The notes under the pieces: model-generated
What the model saw: the letters and a program-made list of their open reading frames with translations, nothing else
Database searches by the model: none
What the model was told of the DNA's origin: nothing
Origin: Thalassovita autumnalis
Lineage (GTDB): Bacteria; Pseudomonadota; Alphaproteobacteria; Rhodobacterales; Rhodobacteraceae
DNA length: 64,000 bases
Direction of reading: 5' to 3'
Assembly: GCF_001458255.1 (NCBI RefSeq)
Contig: NZ_CYSB01000028.1
Location: forward strand, 1-64,000
Shown here: positions 35,753 through 44,555 of the stretch, one piece after another
Layout of the letters: each line of letters opens with the position of its first letter
Position numbering within the stretch: position 1 is the stretch's first letter
Position numbers and translations under genes: made by a program

Positions 35753-37762
35753 ATGTCACAGACCCAAACGCCCCTAGAGCATACCGCAGAAGCCGTTGAA
35801 AAAATGGATGAAAAGGAAAGGTCCGCGCTGGTTATGCAGGATCGCAGCCTGCCGCTCTGGGCGTCGGTGCTGTCGGCCGGGTTTACCTTTGGCAGCGCGC
35901 TCTGTGTGCTTTCCCTCACCGTCTTTGCGGTGTTTTTGCATAAACTTGTCGCTATTGAAGGCATTGAAAGCCTTGCGCTGCTGTTAGGGGCCACAGCGCT
36001 GGTGCCGATCCTTGGCATGGTGTTGTTTGAAACCGGTCACGCGCGTGCCCTCGCCGGGCTGCGCCCGTTGCGCAAACGCAGCGGTGCCATGGGCCCGGCC
36101 CTGCTGGCCGTTCTAGCACTGGGTGGGCTAGCGACCCTGCATCCCCTGCTGGCACTGCCTGCGCTTGCGGGATGCATATTGGGGTGGCTTATCAGTATTC
36201 CACTGTCGCGCTGGCTGCCGCGCGATCCGGGCTGGGATATCCTGCCGGCGGAGGCGACGTCACTGCTGATAGGTCGCGACCAGCACGGTATTGACCTACT
36301 GAACGCGCCCGCCAAACCACATGCCTTTATAATGGCATTGCTGAAATCCATGCGTCTGGCGACTTTCATCAGCAGCTTTGCCCTTGCCTGTTGGCTGACC
36401 CTGCATGAGGTGCTGAGCGCCGCCGCAATCGCACCCACCGCCTTGATCAGCTACGGTATTGTTCTGGCGATCACTGACGTCTTTCTGCTGCGGTCTGAGA
36501 TCGCGCCAGAGGTTGCGAAACAGGCCAGCAGCGTCACAGCCATCGCCGCGGTCGAGGGTGACACTGGGTTAGACGGCGGGTTGAAGGTTGAACATCTGAG
36601 CGTCAGCGATCGCGACGGTCATAAACTGCTGCAGGATCTGTCATTTCAACTGACAGCTGGCAGTGTTACGGGCATCACCGGCGACAGTTTCGCCGGGAAA
36701 TCTTTGCTGCTAAAGGCCCTGACCGCCCCGCATGATCTGACTAATCTGGCGGTATCCGGACACGTATCGATCCACGGGCAATCGCCCTGGCATCGCAGCG
36801 GCCGGGAACGGGATGTGGATTTGATCTATCTCGGGGCACAGCCCCGGGTACTGCCGGGCAGCGGTGGCGATAACCTCTATTGTTTTAGATCTCCGGACAG
36901 CCCGAGGGGGGAGCATTTGCTAAAATCCCTCGTCCACAACAGCGATGTGGCTCAACATATTATCGCCAGCCCAGATGCAACAACTCTGTCAAACGTCGAA
37001 CAGAAAGCGCTGGCCTTCGCGCGCGCCTTTTATCTGCGCCCCGCTGCCTATCTGGTTGATCGTCCCGAAGACGGATCCAGCGAATTACTGCGCGGCACCT
37101 TTTTGACCCGCCTGCGCGAGGAGCGCCGGCGTGGGGCAATTATCCTGCTGGTCACCGAAGATCGGGTACTGCTGGAAGAATGTGATCAACTGATCGTGCT
37201 GCAAAATGGACGATTGGTCGAAATGGCCTCAGCCACAGAGATACGCGATCGAGAATCCTCAGGCTGGCAACGGTTTGTGGGAAAACGCGATCTCGACAGC
37301 GAGGAGGCGCTGGACAGTTGGATCTGTGCCCAGTTCCGCCGTGATGGCGATGATGCCAACAGGCGGGCGGTCTGTATGGTCGCCAATGAAATGCTGGCGC
37401 TGGCCTGCTACGCCACAGAACCGGGTATGGGACCCGGCGCCGTGACGGGCACCTCGCCACCTGGGGACACGGTGTGTTTTGAGATTAAGCTTTTTGCCGG
37501 CCATTGCATCCTGCGGCTGCAACAGGCGCAGCCACTCTCCAGCGGCGCATTGGCGAAAGCCCAAAGCGATGCGGACAGCGATCGCGCGCTGACGCAGGCC
37601 CCGCTGGCGCGTATCCTGCGCGATAGTATGAGCGTCGAAAACACCGTCCACAATGGATCAAACTGGCTGCAGGTTGCCATTTCCATCTACGATCCACGCA
37701 AATCCAGCCCGCAAAGCACCCCCACGTCGGAGACGACAGCAGATGCCCTCAACCGCTCATAA
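35753..37762 (+). CDS. degenerate type-I-secretion-like ABC protein with C-terminal RsbW-like domain
   Basis: 669 residues. The N-terminal membrane region (about 30-265) resembles PrtD-type exporters. The nucleotide-binding domain (about 275-520) keeps the Walker A loop GDSFAGKS (310-317), but the signature is LSNVE (412-416) instead of LSGGQ, the residue after the Walker B Asp436 is Arg not Glu, and the H-loop position is Glu469. ATP hydrolysis is therefore doubtful. The last 130 residues (AVCMVANEMLALACYA ...) look like a worn anti-sigma/RsbW histidine-kinase-like fold. ATG 35753 has AAGGAA upstream. It overlaps the HlyD-like gene by 20 bases. Confidence 0.7.
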   Translation: MSQTQTPLEHTAEAVEKMDEKERSALVMQDRSLPLWASVLSAGFTFGSALCVLSLTVFAVFLHKLVAIEGIESLALLLGATALVPILGMVLFETGHARALAGLRPLRKRSGAMGPALLAVLALGGLATLHPLLALPALAGCILGWLISIPLSRWLPRDPGWDILPAEATSLLIGRDQHGIDLLNAPAKPHAFIMALLKSMRLATFISSFALACWLTLHEVLSAAAIAPTALISYGIVLAITDVFLLRSEIAPEVAKQASSVTAIAAVEGDTGLDGGLKVEHLSVSDRDGHKLLQDLSFQLTAGSVTGITGDSFAGKSLLLKALTAPHDLTNLAVSGHVSIHGQSPWHRSGRERDVDLIYLGAQPRVLPGSGGDNLYCFRSPDSPRGEHLLKSLVHNSDVAQHIIASPDATTLSNVEQKALAFARAFYLRPAAYLVDRPEDGSSELLRGTFLTRLREERRRGAIILLVTEDRVLLEECDQLIVLQNGRLVEMASATEIRDRESSGWQRFVGKRDLDSEEALDSWICAQFRRDGDDANRRAVCMVANEMLALACYATEPGMGPGAVTGTSPPGDTVCFEIKLFAGHCILRLQQAQPLSSGALAKAQSDADSDRALTQAPLARILRDSMSVENTVHNGSNWLQVAISIYDPRKSSPQSTPTSETTADALNRS

Positions 37763-39035
37763 ATCTGTCACGCCGCGGCGGTTTCGGCTTGCTCCGGTGA
37801 TCTGGCTGATCACCTGTTGGGCGCTCCTGACGGTTGGGGCTGTGGGCGCGTTTTTTCTATCGCAAACCCATCAGTTGAACGCCCCCATCGTGTTAAAAGG
37901 CGCACTACAGGCCGCGGAAACACCACAGGATTTGCTGCTACCGGCGCATATTCCGATGGGGGAGTTTCTGGTGCAGCAAGGCACCGAATTGACCGAGGGG
38001 ACCGCGATCTTATCCTTCGATGTCAAAGCGCTGGAAGATCGCCAGAAATATCTACAAAGCGCGATCATGATCAGTTCCAGCGCGCAGGACTGTCTGCTCA
38101 ACCAGGCCCGCCTGGAGGAATATGAAAATGCGGCGCGTGACCTTGAGGGCACCGTGCGGCTGGATATGCAAACCGCGCTCAGCGCCTGCCGGTTGCAGCA
38201 TCAAACCATTGCGCTGGACCGGCTGGAACTGCAGCAACAGCTGCAGCAGCTGCGCCATCGGGGTCAATTGGTGCAACAGAACCTCACACACGCCCTTGCG
38301 GATGTCTCAGGCGTTGAGCGCGAATCCCTGCGCCTGCGAATGGCGCTGGTTGCGCTGCGGTTTTCGGCCGAAGAACAGGTGCTGGAACTGCAGATCGCGC
38401 GCCAGATCACCGCGCAGGACAGCGCGCTGGTTGATCAGGCCAAGGCGGTCGCGCAGGACCGCGTGACTCTGGAACAGCAACTTGCCCGGGTTGAGGCCTA
38501 TCTGGCAGATCCGCATCTGCGCAGCCCCGCACCCGGACAACTGCAACGGATACGACCATTGCCACCGTCCAGCCGCTATGATGACGACATCGTCATTGCC
38601 CAATTGAGGATCATACAGGATGCCTATCACGCCCAGGCGATGATCCCTGCCGCGCGGGGCAGTGCCCTTAAGGTGGGCGACAGCGCTTTACTGCGGCTGG
38701 CGGGCCTGCCGCTGACCGCGCCCAAAGTGCCCGCCCGCCTGACGGCCATCGACACCGTGCCGGGGCAAATGTCTGAACAGGGGCAGAGCCAACTGACCCT
38801 GACCCTGCACCCTGATCAGATAGACGCGCCGCTCTGGCGTGATCAGGTGATCCGCAAGCTGGAATTGATGAACGGCCGGTCACAGGTTGAGGTGATCCTG
38901 CCGCGCACCACATTGGCCGAGGTAATCAGCCGTCAGCTGCCACCGGGTCTGGCGGATCTGTCTTGGCCAACTACCCTCGCAGCGGCCTTTGCAAAGCAAA
39001 CTCCTCTCTTGCCCCTTGGGGATGTGGCGCGGTAG
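37743..39035 (+). CDS. HlyD-like periplasmic adaptor (membrane fusion) protein
   Basis: 430 residues: one N-terminal membrane helix (about 12-37), a short biotinyl-lipoyl-like half (IVLKGALQAAETP; LVQQGTELTEGTAILSFD), a long alpha-hairpin rich in L, Q and R (about 95-260), and a beta-barrel C-terminal part. This is the layout of type I secretion adaptors such as HlyD/PrtE, and similar adaptors assist beta-glucan synthases (BgsB-like). ATG 37743 lies inside the preceding gene (20-base overlap), so both are co-translated. No outer-membrane TolC partner is seen nearby. Confidence 0.8.
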   Translation: MPSTAHKSVTPRRFRLAPVIWLITCWALLTVGAVGAFFLSQTHQLNAPIVLKGALQAAETPQDLLLPAHIPMGEFLVQQGTELTEGTAILSFDVKALEDRQKYLQSAIMISSSAQDCLLNQARLEEYENAARDLEGTVRLDMQTALSACRLQHQTIALDRLELQQQLQQLRHRGQLVQQNLTHALADVSGVERESLRLRMALVALRFSAEEQVLELQIARQITAQDSALVDQAKAVAQDRVTLEQQLARVEAYLADPHLRSPAPGQLQRIRPLPPSSRYDDDIVIAQLRIIQDAYHAQAMIPAARGSALKVGDSALLRLAGLPLTAPKVPARLTAIDTVPGQMSEQGQSQLTLTLHPDQIDAPLWRDQVIRKLELMNGRSQVEVILPRTTLAEVISRQLPPGLADLSWPTTLAAAFAKQTPLLPLGDVAR

Positions 39036-39102
39036 CCATAGGCAACCCAAATCACCGGCGTTCCCCGGGCCGGGCGCGCCCCTGGGAGAGAGAGGATAAG
39101 AC

Positions 39103-39933
39103 ATGGACGTGATTTCCGAAAACCGCTGCTTCGGCGGCACCCAAGGGGTATACAGCCACCGGTCTGAGGCCACCGATTGCGATATGACCTTTGGCCTGTT
39201 CCTGCCGGAGGAGGCTGAGGACGGCCCGGTGCCGGTGCTTTGGTACCTCTCCGGCCTGACCTGCACCCATGAAAACGCCATGGTCAAAGCCGGGGCGCAG
39301 GCCTGGGCGTCGGAGCAGGGCCTGGCGCTGGTCTTCCCCGACACCTCACCACGTGGTGACACGGTGGCCGATGATGAGGCCTATGATCTGGGCAAAGGCG
39401 CCGGCTTCTACGTCAACGCGACCGAGACCCCCTGGGCGCCGCATTACAACATGTGGGACTACGTGACCGAGGAACTGCCGCGGCTGATCACCGGCAATTT
39501 TGCAATTGACGAAGAACGTCAGTCGATCACCGGTCATTCGATGGGCGGGCATGGCGCGCTGACCATGGCGATGCGCCTGCCGGGCCGGTTCCGCTCGGTC
39601 TCGGCCTTTGCACCGATCTGCCACCCCACCGCCGGGGATTGGGGACGCAAGCAGTTGCAGGCCTATCTGGGCGACGCACCAGACGCCTGGGCCGCCCATG
39701 ACGCGACCCTGCTGATGCGCGGCGAAGGGCTGGACATTCCGCTGCTGGTCGACACCGGCAGCAATGATCAGTTCATCGACCTGCTGATGCCCGAAGCCTT
39801 TGCCGAAGCCGTGAACGCCCGCCGCGTGCCGGCCCAGCTGCGGCTGCAGAAAGGCTATGATCACAGCTATTTCTTCGTCTCGACCTTCATGGAAGATCAC
39901 ATCGCCTTCCACGCTGAGGCGCTTTATTCATGA
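39103..39933 (+). CDS. fghA: S-formylglutathione hydrolase
   Basis: 276 residues, an esterase-D-type alpha/beta hydrolase. It hydrolyses S-formylglutathione to formate and glutathione, the second step of glutathione-dependent formaldehyde removal. The nucleophile elbow is GHSMGGHG (Ser about 146); the acid lies in DTGSNDQF and the His in KGYDHSYFF. The first-step dehydrogenase is encoded 7 kb away at 47004-48116 on the other strand. AGAGGA lies before ATG 39103. Its stop overlaps the next start (ATGA). Confidence 0.95.
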   Translation: MDVISENRCFGGTQGVYSHRSEATDCDMTFGLFLPEEAEDGPVPVLWYLSGLTCTHENAMVKAGAQAWASEQGLALVFPDTSPRGDTVADDEAYDLGKGAGFYVNATETPWAPHYNMWDYVTEELPRLITGNFAIDEERQSITGHSMGGHGALTMAMRLPGRFRSVSAFAPICHPTAGDWGRKQLQAYLGDAPDAWAAHDATLLMRGEGLDIPLLVDTGSNDQFIDLLMPEAFAEAVNARRVPAQLRLQKGYDHSYFFVSTFMEDHIAFHAEALYS

Positions 39934-40382
39934 CGATCCTCTACGTCGATGCGGATGCCTGCCCGGTCAAGGCCGAGGCCGAGCGGGTTGCCACCCGCCA
40001 CCGCATTGCAATGAAACTGGTCAGCAACGGCGGCCTGCGCCCGTCACAGAACCCGCTGGTTGAGAGCGTGATCGTGCCCGAGGGACCGGATGTCGCCGAT
40101 ATGTGGATCGCCGAACGCGCCACAACGGGTGACGTGGTGATCACCAATGACATCCCGCTGGCGGCCAAATGCGTTGCCGCGGGGGCGCTGGTTCTGAAAC
40201 CCAATGGCGAAGCCCTGACCAAGGCGAACGTGGGCAACGCCCTGGCCACCCGCGATCTGATGACCGACCTGCGGGCCGCGGATCCCTTCCGTCAGGGCGG
40301 CGGACGGCCGTTTTCCAAGGCCGACCGGTCCCGTTTTCTGGACGCATTAGAACGGCAAATCCGCGCCGCGATGAAAGGGTAA
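39930..40382 (+). CDS. YaiI/YqxD (DUF188) family protein
   Basis: 150 residues. The N-terminal [19 protein letters not shown] and the [20 protein letters not shown] segment are the family signatures of this PIN-like-fold domain with acidic residues at a possible metal site. Biochemical role is unsettled. Translationally coupled to fghA (4-base overlap) and 4 bases before a HAD gene, giving a four-gene operon to 41927. Confidence 0.9.
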   Translation: MTILYVDADACPVKAEAERVATRHRIAMKLVSNGGLRPSQNPLVESVIVPEGPDVADMWIAERATTGDVVITNDIPLAAKCVAAGALVLKPNGEALTKANVGNALATRDLMTDLRAADPFRQGGGRPFSKADRSRFLDALERQIRAAMKG

Positions 40383-40386
40383 GGCA

Positions 40387-41013
40387 GTGTCACATATCCC
40401 CAAAACGGTGGTTTTCGATCTGGGCCGCGTGCTGGTTCATTGGGAGCCGGAGGCGTTTTATGACGCCGAGATTGGCCCTGAGAGGCGCAAGGCGCTGTTC
40501 GCGGCGGTGGACCTTTATGGGTACAATCTGCGGATTGATCTGGGTGAAGCACCAGAGCCCGTGATGCGCGAAGCCGCGGCGGCGCACCCGGATTACGCCG
40601 ATGAAATCATGATGTGGGCGGAGCGCTGGATCGAGCTGTTGCCCGGGGCCATCGACCATTCGGTGCGCCTGCTGAAAGCGTTGAAGGCAAAGGGCCACCA
40701 CGTGGTCGCGTTAACCAACTTTGGCCGCGAAACCCTGGCCATCGCTGGGGCGCATCATCCGTTTCTGACCCTGTTTGACCAACGGTTTGTCTCGGCTGAG
40801 CTGGGGCTGGCGAAGCCGGATCCTGCGATCTATCAGGCGGTTGAAGAGGCGACAGGACGCGCGCCGCGGGACCTGCTGTTCACCGATGACACAGCCGCCA
40901 ATATCGACGCCGCCGCCGCGCGGGGCTGGCACACCCATCTCTTTACCACCCCGCAGGGCTGGGCCGACTGTCTGGTCACCCATGGCGTCCTGACGGCGCA
41001 GGAGGCTTCATGA
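40387..41013 (+). CDS. HAD superfamily hydrolase (HAD-IA)
   Basis: 208 residues from GTG 40387. The motif-1 nucleophile region is VVFDLGRVLVHWEP, with Gly-Arg-Val after the Asp-Leu as in YihX-like sugar phosphatases; motif 2 is ALTNF, motif 3 Lys is in GLAKPDPAIY, and motif 4 is LLFTDDTAANID. The cap is the small helical type. A phosphatase acting on a small phosphometabolite is likely; the substrate is unknown. It overlaps the following gene by ATGA. Confidence 0.9.
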   Translation: MSHIPKTVVFDLGRVLVHWEPEAFYDAEIGPERRKALFAAVDLYGYNLRIDLGEAPEPVMREAAAAHPDYADEIMMWAERWIELLPGAIDHSVRLLKALKAKGHHVVALTNFGRETLAIAGAHHPFLTLFDQRFVSAELGLAKPDPAIYQAVEEATGRAPRDLLFTDDTAANIDAAAARGWHTHLFTTPQGWADCLVTHGVLTAQEAS

Positions 41014-41927
41014 GCATCACCATCATCCCCTTTGACGAGGGCGAGTCGCATCTGAACTGGCTGGATTTCACCGCCGCTTTGGCCAAGGGTCACCAGCTGC
41101 CGAAGGCCGAAATCGCTGATACTTTCCTCTACCGCGGCAAGGACACGCTGCTGAACCGCGCCGCCTGGATTGACGGGCTGGGGCTGGCGGTCAAATCCGC
41201 CACCATCTTCCCCGGCAACCCCGACAAGGGCACGCCGATGGTCAATGGCGGCGTCTCGCTCTATGGCGATCAGGACGGCTTGCTGGAGGCGCTGGTGGAT
41301 TTCCATCTGGTGACCAAATGGAAAACGGCCGGTGACAGCCTCTTGGCCGCCACCCGTCTGGCGCGCCCTGACAGCCGCAACATCCTGATCGTGGGCGCTG
41401 GCACTGTGGGCCGGTCATTGCGGCAGGCCTATGGCGCAGCCTTCCCCGAGGCGACGTTCACCATCTGGAACCGCACCACCGCCAAGGCCGAAGCCTTCGC
41501 CGCCGAGTTTCCCGGCATGCAGGTGGCGGAAGATTTGGAAACCGCAGTGAAGGCCGCCGATATCGTCACCAGCGCCACGATGGTCACCGAACCGATCCTG
41601 AAAGGTGAGTGGCTGCAACCCGGCCAGCACATCGATCTGATCGGCGCCTACCGCCCCGATATGCGCGAAACAGACGATACCGCGCTGCAACGTGCCAGCG
41701 TCTATGTCGACAGTTTTGACACCACCATCGGCCATATCGGTGAGATTGAGATCCCGCTGCAATCAGGCGCCCTGAAACGCGATGAGATGATTGCAGATTA
41801 CTATGACCTGGGCGCGTTCCAGCGCCGCTCTGACGATGAGATCACGCTGTTCAAAAATGGTGGCGGTGCCCATCTGGATCTGATGACCAGCCGCTACATT
41901 TTGGACGCTTGGAACGCAGCGGACTAA
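41010..41927 (+). CDS. ornithine cyclodeaminase / mu-crystallin family protein
   Basis: 305 residues. The N-terminal dimerisation half carries the substrate loop with LAVKSATIFPGNPDKGTP, and the Rossmann half begins NILIVGAGTVGRSL (GxGxxG). The family reaction is NAD-dependent loss of ammonia from ornithine to proline, or related imine reductions. Homologues differ in substrate, so ornithine is not certain. It is the last gene of the fghA operon, followed by a strong terminator. Confidence 0.88.
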   Translation: MSITIIPFDEGESHLNWLDFTAALAKGHQLPKAEIADTFLYRGKDTLLNRAAWIDGLGLAVKSATIFPGNPDKGTPMVNGGVSLYGDQDGLLEALVDFHLVTKWKTAGDSLLAATRLARPDSRNILIVGAGTVGRSLRQAYGAAFPEATFTIWNRTTAKAEAFAAEFPGMQVAEDLETAVKAADIVTSATMVTEPILKGEWLQPGQHIDLIGAYRPDMRETDDTALQRASVYVDSFDTTIGHIGEIEIPLQSGALKRDEMIADYYDLGAFQRRSDDEITLFKNGGGAHLDLMTSRYILDAWNAAD

Positions 41928-41950
41928 GCCCTGCTAACGCTTTAAAGCCA

Positions 41951-41982
41951 AAAACGCCGCCCTAACTGGGCGGCGTTTTTTT
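41951..41982. terminator. strong intrinsic terminator, bidirectional
   Basis: CGCCGCCC (41955-41962), loop TAACT, GGGCGGCG (41968-41975), then seven T; preceded by AAAA for the opposite strand. It separates the convergent cyclodeaminase and MFS genes. Confidence 0.9.
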
Positions 41983-41989
41983 GGTCGGA

Positions 41990-43225
41990 TCAGGCCATCG
42001 CCTCAATCCGTTTTTCCCGCACCGGCAGGTGGATCAGCGCTGAGAAGGCGCCAACCCCTACGCCGACCCACCAGACAGCCTCATACGAGCCATAGGTGTC
42101 ATACATCCGGCCACCCAGCCAAACGCCCAGAAAGCTGCCCAGCTGGTGGCTGAAAAACACGATGCCATAAAGCGTACCCATGTAGCGCAGCCCGTAAAGA
42201 TGCGCGATCAACCCCGAGGTCAGCGGCACCGTGGCCAGCCAGAGCGACCCCATGGAGATCGAGAAGATCAGCACCGTGGTCGGTGTCATCGGGGTCAGGA
42301 TAAAGGCCGCTGCGATCACCGTGCGCAGGGCGTAAATCGTTGCCAGCAGGTATTTTTTGGAGAAGCGATTGCCCAGCCAGCCCGCGAAAATCGTGCCGGC
42401 GATATTGGCCAGACCAATCAGCGAAATCGCCACAGCGCCAAGGGCTGAGGTGGTGGTGATCCCCATCGAATGCAGCACGCCACCGGGCATGATCGGGCCA
42501 CACATTTCGGTCACGAAGGCCGGGAAATGCGCTGTGACAAAGGCCAGCTGATAGCCGCAGCTGAAAAAACCAAGAAAGATCATCGTGTAGCTGGGATCCT
42601 TCAGCGCCTTTTTCAGGATCTCGCCCATGCTTTCCTGCAGTTCCGCCTTGGTTGCCGCCTCGGGCGCGCGCATCATCGGCAACAGCAGCAGAACCGCAAG
42701 GATCGCCGCCGCGAAACACAGGAACACCGACTGCCAGGTCATGAAACCCAGCATCCATTCCGCCATCGGCGCACCGATCACCTGCCCGCCAGACCCGGCT
42801 GCTGTGGCAATCGCCATCGCCATCGACCGGTTCTTGTCAGAGGCCGCGCGTCCAACCACGGCGAGGATCACACCAAAGCCGGTGCCGGCGACGCCGAAGC
42901 CCACAAAAATCTCATAAAACTGATGCGCTCCGGGCGTGGTCGCAAAGGCCGAGGCCACAAGGCCAATCGCATAGAGCACCGCGCCCATCACAATCGCTTT
43001 GCGGTCGCCCATTTTTTCGGCGATGGCGCCGAAAATCGGCTGACCGATCCCCCAGGCCAGGTTCTGAATGGCGATGGCCAGACTGAATTCGGCCCGGAGC
43101 CAGCCGAACTCCTCAGCGATTGGGATCTGGAACACCCCGAAAGAGGCGCGGATCGCAAAGCCTGTCAGGATGATGATGCAGCCAACGATCAGAACAGGCG
43201 TGAACAAAGGGGCAGATTTCTGCAT
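41990..43225 (-). CDS. MFS transporter
   Basis: 411 residues with twelve predicted membrane helices. The conserved loop after helix 2 (GAIAEKMGDRKAIVMG) is the major facilitator G-x-x-x-D-R motif. The alternating helices and the oxalate/formate-antiporter-like start (SFGVFQIPIAEEFGW) suggest a monocarboxylate-type carrier, but the substrate is unknown. Convergent with the cyclodeaminase gene, monocistronic. Confidence 0.9.
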   Translation of the reverse strand: MQKSAPLFTPVLIVGCIIILTGFAIRASFGVFQIPIAEEFGWLRAEFSLAIAIQNLAWGIGQPIFGAIAEKMGDRKAIVMGAVLYAIGLVASAFATTPGAHQFYEIFVGFGVAGTGFGVILAVVGRAASDKNRSMAMAIATAAGSGGQVIGAPMAEWMLGFMTWQSVFLCFAAAILAVLLLLPMMRAPEAATKAELQESMGEILKKALKDPSYTMIFLGFFSCGYQLAFVTAHFPAFVTEMCGPIMPGGVLHSMGITTTSALGAVAISLIGLANIAGTIFAGWLGNRFSKKYLLATIYALRTVIAAAFILTPMTPTTVLIFSISMGSLWLATVPLTSGLIAHLYGLRYMGTLYGIVFFSHQLGSFLGVWLGGRMYDTYGSYEAVWWVGVGVGAFSALIHLPVREKRIEAMA

Positions 43226-43388
43226 GGCGGCCTCTTGAATTTGGTCAGGGTTTATTCCCTATGCGTGGAAAATTAGCCTGTTAACAATTGAGCACAAGGT
43301 CAATTCAACATTTGTGAAACCCCAGGCCACAACTGGTGATGACCCGCGCCCCCTTCCCCCATCGGGCGCGATTGGCTATCAGCAGGGC

Positions 43389-44450
43389 ATGAGCAGTCTA
43401 ATCGATCTTTACGCCCAGCGTGTTGCCTCCGGTGAGATCACGGTTGATCCCGCACAAGAGGCCGTCCTGCCCGAGTTTGAGCGCATCCGCGCCGAACTGG
43501 CCAAACCCGTGAAGAAAGGGTTCTTCCGCAAGGCCCCGCCGCCGCCCAAGGGGCTGTACCTTTGGGGAGGTGTGGGACGTGGCAAGTCGATGTTGATGGA
43601 TCTGTTTGTGGACCAGCTGGATGTGCCTGCCCGGCGGGTGCATTTCCACGCCTTCATGCAGGAAATCCACACCGCGATGCATCAGGCCCGTCAGGACGGT
43701 ATCGAAGACAGCCTGGCCCCGGTGGCCGAGAAGGTGGCCAAAGAGGTCAAGGTACTGGCCTTTGATGAAATGCAGATCACCGACATCACCGATGCGATGA
43801 TCGTGGGGCGCCTGTTTCAGATCCTGTTTGATGCCGGGGTTGTGGTGGTCACCACCTCAAACCGGGTGCCCGATGACCTCTATAAAAACGGGCTGAACCG
43901 CCAGCTGTTCCTGCCTTTCATCGATATCCTGAAGGACAAGATGTGCGTCTGGGAACTGGTCAGCCCCAATGACTACCGCCAGAACCGCCTGCAGGGCGAA
44001 GAGGTCTATTTCACCCCCATTGATGAGGCCAGTCGGCAGAAAATCCGTGAGGTCTGGGAACACCTCAGCGGCGGGCCGGCGCAACCGCTGATCCTCAAGG
44101 TCAAAGGCCGTGAGGTGGAAATCCCGCAGTTCCGCAACGGCGTCGCCCGGGCCACTTTCTATGATCTTTGTGGCAAGATGCTGGGCGCTGGCGACTATCT
44201 GGCGCTGGCGGAAACCGTGAAGGTTCTGATCCTCGAAGACATTCCACGTCTGGGGCGTTCAAACTTTAACGAAGCGAAACGTTTCGTAACGCTGATCGAC
44301 GCGCTTTATGAGGCCGGCACCCGTTTGGTCTGCTCCGCCGCGGACCAGCCCGAAAGCCTCTATATCGAAGGCGAAGGCGTGTTTGAATTTGAACGCACCG
44401 CCAGCCGGTTGCGGGAAATGCAATCGGCCAGCTGGGGCAAGGACGGCTGA
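43389..44450 (+). CDS. zapE: cell division protein ZapE (AFG1-like ATPase)
   Basis: 353 residues from ATG 43389, which gives the usual family N-terminus (MSSLIDLYAQRVASGEI); a GTG at 43314 adds a low-complexity leader and has no ribosome site. Walker A is GGVGRGKSM (Lys66) and Walker B VLAFDEMQI, with the sensor region TSNRVPDDLYKNGLNRQ. ZapE binds the FtsZ ring and destabilises it in E. coli; mitochondrial AFG1 helps quality control. Followed by hairpin element B. Confidence 0.92.
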   Translation: MSSLIDLYAQRVASGEITVDPAQEAVLPEFERIRAELAKPVKKGFFRKAPPPPKGLYLWGGVGRGKSMLMDLFVDQLDVPARRVHFHAFMQEIHTAMHQARQDGIEDSLAPVAEKVAKEVKVLAFDEMQITDITDAMIVGRLFQILFDAGVVVVTTSNRVPDDLYKNGLNRQLFLPFIDILKDKMCVWELVSPNDYRQNRLQGEEVYFTPIDEASRQKIREVWEHLSGGPAQPLILKVKGREVEIPQFRNGVARATFYDLCGKMLGAGDYLALAETVKVLILEDIPRLGRSNFNEAKRFVTLIDALYEAGTRLVCSAADQPESLYIEGEGVFEFERTASRLREMQSASWGKDG

Positions 44451-44480
44451 AACAGCCCCCGCCCCTTTCAATGATCCGAA

Positions 44481-44538
44481 AAATACTCTGGGGGTGAATG
44501 GCACCAAACGGGTGCCAGAGGGGGCAAAGCCCCCCACC
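44481..44538. repeat. two-hairpin intergenic element, copy B (ATACTCTGG family)
   Basis: AAATACTCTGGGGG followed by TGGCACC-AAACG-GGTGCCA (44499-44517) and GGGGGC-AAA-GCCCCC (44520-44534). Lies between convergent zapE and mbfA. Order and core match copy A at 9854; the first stem differs in bases but stays paired. On the minus strand it ends in CCCCCAGAGTATTTTT and suits termination of mbfA. Confidence 0.68.
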
Positions 44539-44555
44539 CTGCCGCTTGAGGTTCG

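Noticed and set aside
35753-39035. a working type I protein secretion system
   Set aside because: The ABC protein has lost key catalytic residues, there is no TolC-like gene, and no RTX-type substrate gene lies nearby.
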